From the NCBI RefSeq assembly GCF_001006005.1, contig NZ_CP011254.1, forward strand, positions 5,704,001 through 5,768,000: DNA of 64,000 nucleotides. Reading direction: 5' to 3'. Positions 7,317-19,404 of the stretch are shown piece after piece. Each line of letters opens with the position of its first letter. Within the stretch, counting starts at the first letter, position 1. The position numbers and the translations under genes were made by a program. Under the pieces are notes generated by a model that worked only from the letters and a program-made list of their open reading frames with translations, was not told where the DNA came from and ran no database searches. This DNA comes from Serratia fonticola (GTDB lineage: Bacteria; Pseudomonadota; Gammaproteobacteria; Enterobacterales; Enterobacteriaceae).

Positions 7317-7712
7317 ATACTCGAAAATCAGCGTAAAAATCGTCCCAATAAAGCATTTTATGCACAAATTTAATCACAAAGAGATATCATAAACATGATC
7401 AATCACCGCACTAATAGCTAAATCAACTCTAAAAAACCGCCAACAAATTAACCAATGAATAATTTGCCGCCGCTCATCGTTTAAATAGTCAGCAATCACA
7501 TACGAAATAGCAATAAATCCCTCATCAATTCCCCCGACAATATATTTATTACCTTGAGAAACTATTTCATTCTCATCAGAGAGTGATCTAGCACAGCTCC
7601 TCCCCCCTGATGGGCTACACGGTTAACGCGAATCCTTTCGACCCCGATCACAGATTGTGATAAAAACAGGGGTTCATTTAAGCCACTATCCAGAGCCGAT
7701 CCCGATACCGAC
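7317..7712 (+). other. Non-coding stretch between micF and the MFS gene
   Basis: About 400 bases, very AT-rich in the first 250. No gene, RNA motif or strong hairpin was recognised. It must hold the promoter for the MFS transporter and perhaps the rcsD operon, but no convincing -35/-10 pair stands out. Confidence 0.4.
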
Positions 7713-8864
7713 ATGACAGTCACTTGCAACGAACAAATTAAGCCCGGTGTGCCCGAGCAGAATGCTACCCGTCTGGCCTTTTTTATCGCTGGACTGGCGA
7801 TGGCCACCTGGGCACCGCTGGTGCCTTTTGCCAAAACGCGTATCGGTATAGATGACGGCTCATTAGGCCTGCTGCTGCTGTGCATCGGCGTTGGTTCGAT
7901 CATGGCAATGCCGTTGACAGGGCTATTGACCGGCAAATTTGGCTGTCGACGCGTGATCCTGCTGGCGGGCATCGCCCTATGCATCGACCTGCCGCTGCTG
8001 GTGCTGATGGACTCCACCTTGGGGATGGCATTAGCCTTACTGCTGTTCGGTGCGGCAATGGGTATGATTGACGTGGCCATGAATATTCAGGCCGTGGTGG
8101 TCGAACGCGCCAGCAATCGCGCCATGATGTCCGGCTTTCACGGTTTCTTCAGCGTTGGCGGGATAGCCGGTGCGGGTGGCGTCAGCGCCCTATTATGGTT
8201 GGGGCTAGGCCCGCTACAAGCCACTCTGATCGCCGTCGTTGCCATTTTGGTTCTGCTGCTGATTGCCAGTAAAAACCTGCTGCGTGAAAGTGGCGGAGAT
8301 AAAGAAGGCCCAATGTTCGTTCTGCCACGTGGCTGGGTGATGTTCATTGGTCTACTGTGCTTCATCATGTTCCTGGCGGAAGGCTCAATGCTCGACTGGA
8401 GCGCGCTGTACCTGACCACCATGCGCGGGATGGATCATAACCAGGCAGGCTTGGGTTACGCTTTGTTCTCCATTGCCATGACGATCGGCAGGCTAAATGG
8501 CGATCGCGTGGTGAATGCCATGGGCAGATATCAGGTGCTGTTGCTAGGTAGCCTATGCGCGGCCATCGGCCTGGCGCTGGCCATTACCATAGACAGCGCC
8601 ATAGCCTCTTTGATTGGTTTTATGCTGGTCGGCGTCGGGGCATCCAATGTGGTCCCTATTCTGTTTAGCGCGGCTGGGAACCAACGCGTCATGCCTGCCA
8701 ACCTGGCCATCGCTTCGGTCACCACGGTGGGTTATGCCGGTATTCTGGCTGGCCCGGCAGTGATCGGGCTAATCGCCCAGGTCTCCAGCCTGACGTTTGC
8801 CCTGGCCTGTGTCGCGGCATTACTGCTGATCGTCACTGCCAGCGCCAAAGCGGTCACTCGCTAA
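7713..8864 (+). CDS. MFS transporter, YbjJ-like
   Basis: An inner-membrane protein of 383 residues with about twelve hydrophobic segments in two halves. The loop after the second segment reads GLLTGKFGCRRV, a variant of the major facilitator motif GxxxDxxGRR. The segments with MGMIDVAMNIQAVVVE and SGFHGFFSVGGIAGAG resemble the YbjJ-type branch of the family. The substrate is unknown. The ATG lacks a good ribosome site, so the start is less certain than the frame. It ends 18 bases before rcsD and may be co-transcribed with it; E. coli has no such gene at this site. Confidence 0.85.
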   Translation: MTVTCNEQIKPGVPEQNATRLAFFIAGLAMATWAPLVPFAKTRIGIDDGSLGLLLLCIGVGSIMAMPLTGLLTGKFGCRRVILLAGIALCIDLPLLVLMDSTLGMALALLLFGAAMGMIDVAMNIQAVVVERASNRAMMSGFHGFFSVGGIAGAGGVSALLWLGLGPLQATLIAVVAILVLLLIASKNLLRESGGDKEGPMFVLPRGWVMFIGLLCFIMFLAEGSMLDWSALYLTTMRGMDHNQAGLGYALFSIAMTIGRLNGDRVVNAMGRYQVLLLGSLCAAIGLALAITIDSAIASLIGFMLVGVGASNVVPILFSAAGNQRVMPANLAIASVTTVGYAGILAGPAVIGLIAQVSSLTFALACVAALLLIVTASAKAVTR

Positions 8865-8882
8865 TTTCAGGAATGCGTAGCC

Positions 8883-11588
8883 ATGTTGCAAGATAGACAA
8901 CTGACCATTAACTCCCGCTACATCACCCGCAGCTTCTGGCTGTTTATCGTGCTGCTGGCCATGGCCATTGGGTTGTACAGCTATAACTACACCAACGCCT
9001 ATCTGACGGAGAAAAAACATGCCGTCAACACCATCGCCAACATGCTGCAAAAGCGTATCGACAGCTACCGCTCTCTGACCGAGCAAATCTACGACAAATT
9101 TGGTAATACCGCGTCGCTTCCTGTTGAGACCAACCTGCAGGAAACCCGACTGCGTCCGGATGTATATTATGTTGAGAAGCGACGCAGCAAAACCGATGCG
9201 GTCATTTTTGGCAACCACGACAACGCCACGCTGGCTACGGTTGCCAATATCTCGGACTTCCTGGATAACCGCTGGGGAACCGAGACCGAAAACTATGCGA
9301 TGTATTTTCTCAACGGGCAAGATAACAGCCTGAGCCTGGTGACGACCCAATCGCTGAAAGACCTGACCTCCCGGTTGAAAGAAAACTACCTGACTACGTC
9401 GGTGTCAGACCGCCGCACTGAAATGCTGCAACAGGCCAATATGCTGGACGAACGCGAGAGTTTTTCCGGCCTGCGCAAACAGCGCTTCCAGAACGCCTAC
9501 TCGTTTTCTATCCGCACCACCTTTAACCAGCCGGGGCATTTGGCCACGGTGATCGCCTTCGACCTGCCGATTAACGATATCATTCCGCTTAATATGGCCC
9601 GCTCCAACTTCCTGCTGCTGCCCGATAATGAAGAGATCGACGACAGCATGGCGCCGAACGAAACGGCAATCAACGCCCAGGCCGCTCTGAAAGGCAGTTG
9701 GGTTGAATTCAGTGTTGCCTTGCCCAACTCGCCGTTGCAGCTGATTTACCGCGTTTCAGCTTTCAATCTGGCGATTGACCTGCTTCGCAATAACATCTGG
9801 CTACTGGCGGTCAATCTGCTGTTGCTGACGCTATCTATGGTGGGCATTTATTTCCTCCGCCAGCAATACATCCGCCCCAGCGAAAATATCGCCGCCGAGC
9901 TGGCACTCCAACGCTCGCTCAACCAGGAAATTGTCGCCAGCCTGCCTTGCGGGCTACTGGTCTATGACTTTGCTGATAACAGCGTGATTACCAGCAACAA
10001 GATCGCCGAGCACCTGTTGCCACATCTCAGCCTATCCAAAATTGCCCATATGGCGGAGCAGCATCACGGCGTGATCCAGGCGACGGTCAACAACGAAGTC
10101 TATGAGATCCGCATCTTCCGCAGCCAACGAACGGCAGAAACCTATCTGTTCCTGCTCAACGATCAGGATAAAGAAGTGATGGTGAACAAGCGGCTGCAAC
10201 AGGCCCGCCGCGAATACGATAAAAATGTGCAGGCCCGTAAGTTGATGCTGCATAACCTGGGGATCGAGCTGAATCAGCCGGTGCGGCAAATGCACGAACT
10301 GGCCGGAAGCCTTTGCCAACCATCAGATGCCGAGCAGCAACAGACATTGCTTAAACAACTCAACCTGGCTTCGGCATCGGTATTGGATCTGATCGACAAT
10401 ATCACCCTGCTCACCAGACTGGAGACACAGGATTGGCAGCCGGTACGTCAACCTTTCAACCCCACTGAACTGCTGGATGAACTGCTGCTGGACGTGCTGC
10501 CAGCCATCAACCAGAAAGGGCTGGCGCTGTTCAATCACGTTAATCTGGACGTCAACCAACAGTACATTGGCGATGCTGGCGCACTGCGCAAAATCCTTTC
10601 ATTGCTGCTGCGCTACGCCATCATCACCACTGCCTACGGCAAGATCACCCTTGTGGTGGAACAGGAAGCCGATCGCCCTGAACACCTGGTATTTCATATC
10701 AATGACACCGGCACCGGCATTTCCAATGAGGAAATCAGCAACCTGACCTACCCGTTCCTCAGCCAAACGCTGGTCGATCGCTTCGACCACGGCTCTGGGC
10801 TGACGTTTTTCCTGTGTAATCAGCTGTGCAAAAAACTCAATGGCCAGTTGGATATCCGCAGCAAAATCGATATCGGTACCCGCTATACCATTCGTGTCAC
10901 TATGGAGCAGGAGAAAACAGAGGAACAGGCAACGGAGAAGTTACTCGATGGAGTAACGGCGCTGCTGGATATCACCTCCGACGAGATCCGCCGTATCGTG
11001 ACTCAACTGCTGGCGGGCTACGGGGCCAACTGCATCGTGGCCGAGGAGCACCAAAACAGCCGGGAATATGATGTATTACTGACCGATAACCCGCAGCAGG
11101 CCGACAACTATACGTTGCTGCTAACCAGCGATGAAGCGGGCTGGCAACAGCTTGATAAAGGCTATATTCGCGTCAACTATAACCTGCACAATGCCATGAT
11201 CGACGCTGTTCTGATCTTGATAGAACACCAGATGGCGGCACAAGAGCTGGAAGAAACCCCTGTAGGATCGCTGGCAGAAAGCGCCCAAGTGTATGAAAAA
11301 CAATTGAGATCAAGTGATTACTATGGTTTGTTTATTGATACAGTACCCGACGATATCAAAAAACTGTATACTGAGGCGGGCAGCGGTGATTTTGCAGCGC
11401 TGTCTCAAACCGCACACCGCCTGAAGGGCGTGTTTGCTATGTTAAATCTGCTTCCCGGAAAGCTTCTGTGTGAATCGTTAGAACAGCACATCGCGGACGG
11501 TGATGCGCTCAAGATCGAGAATAACATCAGTCAGATTGATTTTTTCGTCAGTAGACTGCTGCAGCAAGGTAGCCAACAACATGAATAA
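8883..11588 (+). CDS. rcsD: Phosphotransfer protein RcsD of the Rcs phosphorelay
   Basis: An inner-membrane protein of 901 residues (E. coli 890). There is a membrane segment at about 18-35, a periplasmic region, a second segment near 300-325, a histidine-kinase-like domain without the active-site histidine, and a C-terminal HPt domain. The HPt motif AHRLKGVFAML places the phosphorylated histidine at about residue 845 (E. coli 842). RcsD passes phosphate from the RcsC receiver to RcsB under envelope stress. The last eight bases overlap the start of rcsB, which suggests translational coupling. Confidence 0.97.
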   Translation: MLQDRQLTINSRYITRSFWLFIVLLAMAIGLYSYNYTNAYLTEKKHAVNTIANMLQKRIDSYRSLTEQIYDKFGNTASLPVETNLQETRLRPDVYYVEKRRSKTDAVIFGNHDNATLATVANISDFLDNRWGTETENYAMYFLNGQDNSLSLVTTQSLKDLTSRLKENYLTTSVSDRRTEMLQQANMLDERESFSGLRKQRFQNAYSFSIRTTFNQPGHLATVIAFDLPINDIIPLNMARSNFLLLPDNEEIDDSMAPNETAINAQAALKGSWVEFSVALPNSPLQLIYRVSAFNLAIDLLRNNIWLLAVNLLLLTLSMVGIYFLRQQYIRPSENIAAELALQRSLNQEIVASLPCGLLVYDFADNSVITSNKIAEHLLPHLSLSKIAHMAEQHHGVIQATVNNEVYEIRIFRSQRTAETYLFLLNDQDKEVMVNKRLQQARREYDKNVQARKLMLHNLGIELNQPVRQMHELAGSLCQPSDAEQQQTLLKQLNLASASVLDLIDNITLLTRLETQDWQPVRQPFNPTELLDELLLDVLPAINQKGLALFNHVNLDVNQQYIGDAGALRKILSLLLRYAIITTAYGKITLVVEQEADRPEHLVFHINDTGTGISNEEISNLTYPFLSQTLVDRFDHGSGLTFFLCNQLCKKLNGQLDIRSKIDIGTRYTIRVTMEQEKTEEQATEKLLDGVTALLDITSDEIRRIVTQLLAGYGANCIVAEEHQNSREYDVLLTDNPQQADNYTLLLTSDEAGWQQLDKGYIRVNYNLHNAMIDAVLILIEHQMAAQELEETPVGSLAESAQVYEKQLRSSDYYGLFIDTVPDDIKKLYTEAGSGDFAALSQTAHRLKGVFAMLNLLPGKLLCESLEQHIADGDALKIENNISQIDFFVSRLLQQGSQQHE

Positions 11589-12231
11589 CCTGAACGTAAT
11601 TATTGCCGATGACCATCCTATCGTACTGTTTGGCATCCGGAAGTCACTTGAGCAAATTGAGTGGGTGAATGTCGTTGGGGAGTTCGAGGACTCTACAGCA
11701 CTGATCAACAATCTGTCCAAGCTGGACGCCAACGTCCTGATCACCGATCTTTCGATGCCGGGTGACAAATATGGCGACGGCATTACGCTGATAAAATATA
11801 TCAAACGCCACTATCCGCAATTGTCGATCATCGTTCTGACCATGAACAACAATCCGGCCATTCTCAGCGCGGTGTTGGATCTGGACATCGAAGGCATCGT
11901 CCTGAAACAGGGTGCGCCTACCGATTTGCCAAAAGCGCTGGCCGCATTGCAGAAAGGCAAGAAATTCACGCCAGAGAGCGTCTCGAAGCTGTTGGAGAAA
12001 ATCAGTGCCAGCGGTTACGGTGACAAACGCCTCTCTCCGAAAGAAAGTGAAGTGTTGCGTCTGTTCGCCGAAGGTTTCCTGGTGACTGAAATCGCCAAAA
12101 AACTGAACCGCAGCATCAAGACTATCAGTAGCCAGAAGAAATCAGCCATGATGAAACTGGGTGTTGATAACGATATCGCACTGCTCAACTATCTCTCCTC
12201 CGTCAGTATGACGCAGTTGGATAAAGACTAA
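11581..12231 (+). CDS. rcsB: Response regulator RcsB
   Basis: A protein of 216 residues, practically identical in layout to E. coli RcsB. The receiver domain has the acidic pair at D10/D11 and the phosphoacceptor Asp56 in LITDLSMPGD. The C-terminal LuxR helix-turn-helix (LSPKESEVLRLFAEG to TISSQKKSAMMKLG) covers roughly 148-205. RcsB controls capsule, motility, fimbriae and stress genes, alone or with RcsA and other partners. The ATG lies inside the rcsD 3' end. The longer frame on this strand is only the read-through into rcsD sequence. Confidence 0.98.
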   Translation: MNNLNVIIADDHPIVLFGIRKSLEQIEWVNVVGEFEDSTALINNLSKLDANVLITDLSMPGDKYGDGITLIKYIKRHYPQLSIIVLTMNNNPAILSAVLDLDIEGIVLKQGAPTDLPKALAALQKGKKFTPESVSKLLEKISASGYGDKRLSPKESEVLRLFAEGFLVTEIAKKLNRSIKTISSQKKSAMMKLGVDNDIALLNYLSSVSMTQLDKD

Positions 12232-12283
12232 AGTTCAACGGGTGCAGCATGCGGCACCCCTGAACCAACATTGTTATCAATCT

Positions 12284-12312
12284 AAAGGGCGCTCTTAGGC
12301 GCCCTTTAGTAT
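12284..12312. terminator. Shared terminator between rcsB and rcsC
   Basis: AAAGGGCGC pairs with GCGCCCTTT around a short loop, with an A run on one side and a T-rich tail on the other, between two converging genes. A second hairpin (GGTGC/GCACC, 12241-12258) precedes it on the rcsB side. Confidence 0.8.
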
Positions 12313-15186
12313 TTATACCGTTTGCGACTCAGCCCTAAGCCGCCGTACCCGTTGACTGTAATAGCCCAGCGACTGCTCCAGCGTCTCCAGCGTGACCGGT
12401 TTCGACAGGCAGTTATCCATCCCGGCCTCAAGACAGCGCTGTTTCTCTTCTGCCAGCGCATTAGCCGTTACGCCAATCACCGGGGCAATGAAATTCGACT
12501 GGCGCAGGCAACGTGTCAATTCATAGCCATCCATATTCGGCATATTGACGTCAGTCAATACAATATCCACCGCATTGCGTTCCAGTACGCTGAGCGCATC
12601 GACACCATCATTGGCGGTAATCACCTGATAGCCCAACGATGACAGCTGATCGGACAGCAAGCGCCGGTTGATCGGGTGATCGTCCACCACCAGCAGGCGA
12701 ATATCCCCGTTATCGGCACTATTGGCCTTAACCGGTAACGGCAGTTGCACCAACGCCTTATCGCTTTCGGTAACCACGCCAAACAACCGGTTCAACAGCA
12801 GGATGGCATCCCGTGGCGTGGAGGTACTATGCAGCCAGTAACCCGGGTGCGTTTCCAATGACGGTCCGATGTGCGCAATGGAGAATTCAATCTGTGCCAA
12901 CAGCGGGGTATCCACCTGCAAAGGATAATCGCTGAGCAGAACATCCCCTGCTGCGGTTTGCTGCCCCTCATAACGTAATACCGTGGCACCGAAGCCGCCA
13001 AGGATCGCCTGCAGATAGCTTTCCAACCGCTGATTACGAATTTGCAGCCACAGGTTTTTGCCCTGCCAGGTATCGCTGGCCTGCGGCGTCGGGAACTGCG
13101 CCCCAAACAACGGAATGCGAATGGTAAACAGGCTGCCGAGGCCAGGCTCGGACTCCACCGCGATATCACCGTCCATCAGGTTGATCAGTTTTTCACAAAT
13201 CGCCAGCCCAAGCCCAGTGCCCTGGAAATGGCGCTGCACCCCGCTGCCAACCTGGAAGAAGGGATCAAACAGGCGCAGGACCTCTTTTTCTGGAATGCCG
13301 ACGCCGGTATCGCGAACGCTGAACTCCAGATAGCTGTCACGGGTGCAGACCTGCAGGATGATACAGCCGGTGTCGGTAAACTTGATGGCGTTATTCAATA
13401 GGTTAGACAAGACCTGCTGCAAACGCACGGGATCGCCATTGATACGTTCAGGCACACCTTGTTCAATAAAACAGTACAAACCGAGCCGCTTTTTCACCAC
13501 CAGCGGCAAGTAGTTGCCCGCAATGTGAGTAATGACTTCGAGGCAAGAAAACTCACGGGGTTCTATCTTCAACTGCTCCGACTCAATCTTGGAGAAGTCC
13601 AGGATGTCGCTGATGATCTTCAGCAACAGCCCCGAGGAGTTGTTCATCGCATTGACCAGGCGATCGACTCCTTGCGGCAACGCCTTGGTCTGCAGCAGAT
13701 CCAGGTTACCGATAATCCCGTAGAGCGGCGTGCGCAGCTCATGGCTGACAGTGGCCAGGAACATCGATTTGGACTGGCTGGCCTGCTCTGCCGCCGCGGC
13801 CATTTCCTGCAGCGACTCTTCCATTTTGACGCGAGCACTAACGTCAACCAGCACGCAGATAGCCACGTCCTCATTGCGGTAACGGGAATGGACAAAGCTG
13901 ATTTGCAGATTGTTGTTATTACTGGTCATCACATCTACAAAGTTGACCTGCTGTTCGCAGATAATGCGTGTAATACGATCCCGATCCTCGTTGGTCAACA
14001 GGTTGATATAGTTATGCGCCAGTTCATTACTCAGGATGTTGGTACCATCACTGATGCGCAGAATGCAGATACCCACCGGCGCCGAAGCCACGATTTTGCG
14101 GTTGAACTGTTCATGCTCCTCCAACCGGAAGGCATTCTCTTCCGCTGGCAGGAACATTTTGCGTTCGAACAACCACGCCAGGCTGAACAACACCACTGCC
14201 GACAACAGGTTAAGCAGCACCGCATTGAGGATCAGTACCTTGAAGCGCTCCACCACGCTCTTCACCGGCAATGAATACACGATGCTGAGCGACGAAGGAG
14301 GCAGCGCCTTCTTCATGATTAGATCCTGGTAACTGTCGACATAGCCAAAATAGGTGTGTTCCTGCGGATAAACATTGAGCGAAGAGGCGTAGCGATCGCC
14401 ATTGGCCAGTCGCAGCACCGATTCGTTGTTCTCATCCAGCAGATTAACCCCCACCGGCAAGTTGCTGGTGGTGACAAAGTCCTCCAGGCGGATCGTCTGT
14501 TCAATCCCCAGCAGCGCTTCCAGCTTGTTGCCGACATAGACCGGCGTCATCACATACAGATAACCTACATCAGGCCGCTGCTGGCTGGGGCTGATCCAGT
14601 AAAGGTTATTGTCTTTCTCCGCGCTGTTGGCAGCGTTACGGTATTTAAGGATGCGCTCATGGAGCGCCTTGAGCACGTTTTGCCGATCGGTGATGCCGTT
14701 GCTGCTACCGAACTCCGTCATGCACAGGCTGTCACTGCCGATAAAAAACACCCGGTTCAGATCATAGGCCGCGACAAAGTTTTCTTTCCAGTATTGGATC
14801 AGACTGTTTAACGAGGTGATCGAGTCACGGTAGTTGGAATTCAGCGCACAGTTGGATTCCGGGTACAGTGGCTTCATCTCCGGCTGGCTGTCTTTGCCAT
14901 TCATCATGCCGGTGAACAGCTCGAGGCTCCCTACCGTGCCGTTGAGGCGGTTTTCCGCCATGTATTTGATGTCGCGGATGATATCCGCCGAGTGGCGAAT
15001 GTAGCCCTGAGCCTGGTCAAAGTTGAGATTATATTCCTGCCTGATATCCGATTCTTTCTCATGCACGATATCCAGGATATAAAACGTGGTCAGCAGCGCA
15101 CCCAGCGACCACAGCATGAACGCCAGCACCCGAAACAGATAGCGGGAAATTTTTAACGTGGTACGGAAAGAGGCTAAGTATTTCAA
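12313..15186 (-). CDS. rcsC: Hybrid sensor kinase RcsC
   Basis: A protein of 957 residues (E. coli 949), from a TTG codon that gives the conserved start LKYLASFRTTLK; no ATG start fits. Order: membrane segment at about 20-40, periplasmic sensor to about 313, second segment 314-336, PAS-like linker, kinase with His482 in SHELRTPLYG, ATP-binding motifs NAIKFTD, DTGVGIP and GTGLGLAI, an inter-domain region, then a receiver with Asp879 in LTDVNMPNMD. It autophosphorylates, moves phosphate to its receiver and on to RcsD and RcsB. The gene converges on rcsDB. The ribosome site before the TTG is weak. Confidence 0.96.
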   Translation of the reverse strand: MKYLASFRTTLKISRYLFRVLAFMLWSLGALLTTFYILDIVHEKESDIRQEYNLNFDQAQGYIRHSADIIRDIKYMAENRLNGTVGSLELFTGMMNGKDSQPEMKPLYPESNCALNSNYRDSITSLNSLIQYWKENFVAAYDLNRVFFIGSDSLCMTEFGSSNGITDRQNVLKALHERILKYRNAANSAEKDNNLYWISPSQQRPDVGYLYVMTPVYVGNKLEALLGIEQTIRLEDFVTTSNLPVGVNLLDENNESVLRLANGDRYASSLNVYPQEHTYFGYVDSYQDLIMKKALPPSSLSIVYSLPVKSVVERFKVLILNAVLLNLLSAVVLFSLAWLFERKMFLPAEENAFRLEEHEQFNRKIVASAPVGICILRISDGTNILSNELAHNYINLLTNEDRDRITRIICEQQVNFVDVMTSNNNNLQISFVHSRYRNEDVAICVLVDVSARVKMEESLQEMAAAAEQASQSKSMFLATVSHELRTPLYGIIGNLDLLQTKALPQGVDRLVNAMNNSSGLLLKIISDILDFSKIESEQLKIEPREFSCLEVITHIAGNYLPLVVKKRLGLYCFIEQGVPERINGDPVRLQQVLSNLLNNAIKFTDTGCIILQVCTRDSYLEFSVRDTGVGIPEKEVLRLFDPFFQVGSGVQRHFQGTGLGLAICEKLINLMDGDIAVESEPGLGSLFTIRIPLFGAQFPTPQASDTWQGKNLWLQIRNQRLESYLQAILGGFGATVLRYEGQQTAAGDVLLSDYPLQVDTPLLAQIEFSIAHIGPSLETHPGYWLHSTSTPRDAILLLNRLFGVVTESDKALVQLPLPVKANSADNGDIRLLVVDDHPINRRLLSDQLSSLGYQVITANDGVDALSVLERNAVDIVLTDVNMPNMDGYELTRCLRQSNFIAPVIGVTANALAEEKQRCLEAGMDNCLSKPVTLETLEQSLGYYSQRVRRLRAESQTV

Positions 15187-15288
15187 GCAGGTACCATGCC
15201 AGAGTAAGAGGTGACGAGCATAATCATAGCAAAACAACGATCCCGTGCAGCATCGACAAGTGATTACAGCAATTAAACCATACAACTG

Positions 15289-15323
15289 AAAAAGGGCCTA
15301 GCATCGCTGCCAAGCCCTTTTTG
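15289..15323 (-). terminator. Terminator of gyrA
   Basis: AAAAAGGGC and GCCCTTTTT form the arms of a hairpin just downstream of the gyrA stop. The arms supply A and T runs on either side, so it may stop transcription from both directions. Confidence 0.85.
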
Positions 15324-15357
15324 ATCCACCCAGATTATACGGCCAGGGCCGTGCTAT

Positions 15358-18090
<2,733 letters not shown>

Positions 18091-18145
18091 TTACGGGGAA
18101 ATTACCGGCACTGTTTCACTGAAATGTGCTGCCCTGCGGGCGAAA

Positions 18146-18175
18146 ATTGCCTCGATAACAATTGCCTCGATAACA
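18146..18175. repeat. Perfect tandem duplication of a 15-base unit
   Basis: ATTGCCTCGATAACA occurs twice head to tail in the region between gyrA and ubiG, about 30 bases upstream of the proposed ubiG -35. Confidence 0.95.
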
Positions 18176-18182
18176 ACAGCGC

Positions 18183-18211
18183 TGCGCCAAGCGTACCGGA
18201 ACATGTATAAT
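18183..18211 (+). promoter_or_regulatory. Probable ubiG promoter
   Basis: TATAAT at 18206-18211 is a consensus -10. The matching -35 position holds TGCGCC, which is poor. The start codon of ubiG follows 35 bases later. Confidence 0.5.
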
Positions 18212-18246
18212 CTGCACCATAAGAGAACCAGGAGCTAATAACGCCC

Positions 18247-18972
18247 ATGAATGCTGAATCATCCCGTCACGCGCCAAACGTTGATCACCAGGAAATCGCC
18301 AAATTTGAAGCTGTCGCCTCGCGCTGGTGGGATCTGGAAGGTGAGTTCAAGCCGCTGCATCGGATCAATCCGCTGCGTCTGAATTATATCATGCAGCGCG
18401 CAGGAGGCATTTTTGACAAACAAGTGCTCGACGTTGGCTGCGGCGGCGGCATTCTGGCAGAGAGCATGGCACGTGAAGGTGCGTTGGTGACCGGGCTGGA
18501 TATGGGGGCAGAACCGCTCCAGGTGGCGCGACTGCATGCGCTGGAAAGCGGTATGCAGGTGACCTACGTGCAAGAAACGGTAGAAAGCCATGCGCAAGCT
18601 CATCCACAACAGTATGACATCGTCACCTGTATGGAGATGCTCGAGCACGTCCCAGACCCGGCCTCCGTCGTGCGGGCCTGTGCACATCTGGTCAAACCGG
18701 GCGGCCACGTGTTCTTCTCCACCATCAACCGCAATACCAAAGCCTGGCTGATGGCGGTCATCGGCGCTGAATACGTGCTCAAGATGGTGCCACAGGGCAC
18801 CCATGATCATAAGAAGTTCATCCGCCCTTCTGAACTGATCGGTTGGGTCGACGGCACCGAGCTGCGTGAAAAACATATCATCGGCCTGCATTACAACCCG
18901 ATCACCGACCATTTCAAGCTGGGCCGCAACGTTGATGTGAACTACATGGTGCATACCCAGCATCAGGGTTGA
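18247..18972 (+). CDS. ubiG: Ubiquinone biosynthesis O-methyltransferase UbiG
   Basis: A class I SAM-dependent methyltransferase of 241 residues. SAM motif [10 protein letters not shown], lies at 60-68; further motifs are [24 protein letters not shown] and [15 protein letters not shown]. UbiG performs both O-methylation steps of ubiquinone synthesis. AGGAG lies about 14 bases before the ATG, rather far, but no better start exists. Divergent to gyrA as in E. coli. Confidence 0.97.
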   Translation: MNAESSRHAPNVDHQEIAKFEAVASRWWDLEGEFKPLHRINPLRLNYIMQRAGGIFDKQVLDVGCGGGILAESMAREGALVTGLDMGAEPLQVARLHALESGMQVTYVQETVESHAQAHPQQYDIVTCMEMLEHVPDPASVVRACAHLVKPGGHVFFSTINRNTKAWLMAVIGAEYVLKMVPQGTHDHKKFIRPSELIGWVDGTELREKHIIGLHYNPITDHFKLGRNVDVNYMVHTQHQG

Positions 18973-19249
18973 AACTGCCATAACGTACCGGGGGCGATGT
19001 TTCCGCCGCCGGTGCAACTAAGCGTATAAGATAAATACCTATTTATCCGTTTTCGATCAAAAAAGCCGATCTAAACCGTTTTTAAGAATATAAAAGCAGA
19101 TCAATATGCGGTTTTTTTCTAACGTTTAATAAAGCGGCAAACGATCGGGATTTTCACAAAATCAGCAAAATCTCATCGCGCTTATTGACAACCTTGCCAC
19201 CCCAGATAGGGCGCGCACTAGGAACAATTGGTAACATTTCACCCCCAAG

Positions 19250-19258
19250 TTATCCACA
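19250..19258 (+). promoter_or_regulatory. DnaA box upstream of nrdA
   Basis: TTATCCACA is the consensus DnaA box, about 100 bases upstream of the proposed nrdA -35. DnaA boxes are known in the E. coli nrdAB control region, where they link nucleotide synthesis to the replication cycle. Confidence 0.75.
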
Positions 19259-19328
19259 AGATCGGCAGGTTTTGTTCACTTGCAAACCCACCGTTTTATC
19301 ACTATCTTGTTACCTCACCGACATACAC

Positions 19329-19372
19329 CCCCTATATATAGTGTTTACATACTGAGCAGAGCGACTACACTT
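19329..19372 (+). promoter_or_regulatory. NrdR box and promoter of nrdA
   Basis: CTATATATAGTGT (19332-19344) fits the core NrdR box pattern CwAtATaTwGtgt. It ends where TTTACA (-35, 19344-19349) begins; TACACT at 19366-19371 is the matching -10 with a 16-base spacer. A degenerate second site, TCACTATCTTGTTAC, lies about 30 bases upstream, close to the usual spacing of paired NrdR boxes. NrdR binding would block the -35. Confidence 0.65.
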
Positions 19373-19404
19373 TCTGCTTAGGGGAATCTCACGGACAGGT
19401 AAAA

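Noticed and set aside
12241..12262. GCAGCATGCGGCACCCCT, similar to GCAGCATGCAGCACCCCT at 24481
   Set aside because: The shared stretch is under 20 bases and both lie near hairpins; too short to call a repeat family from two copies.
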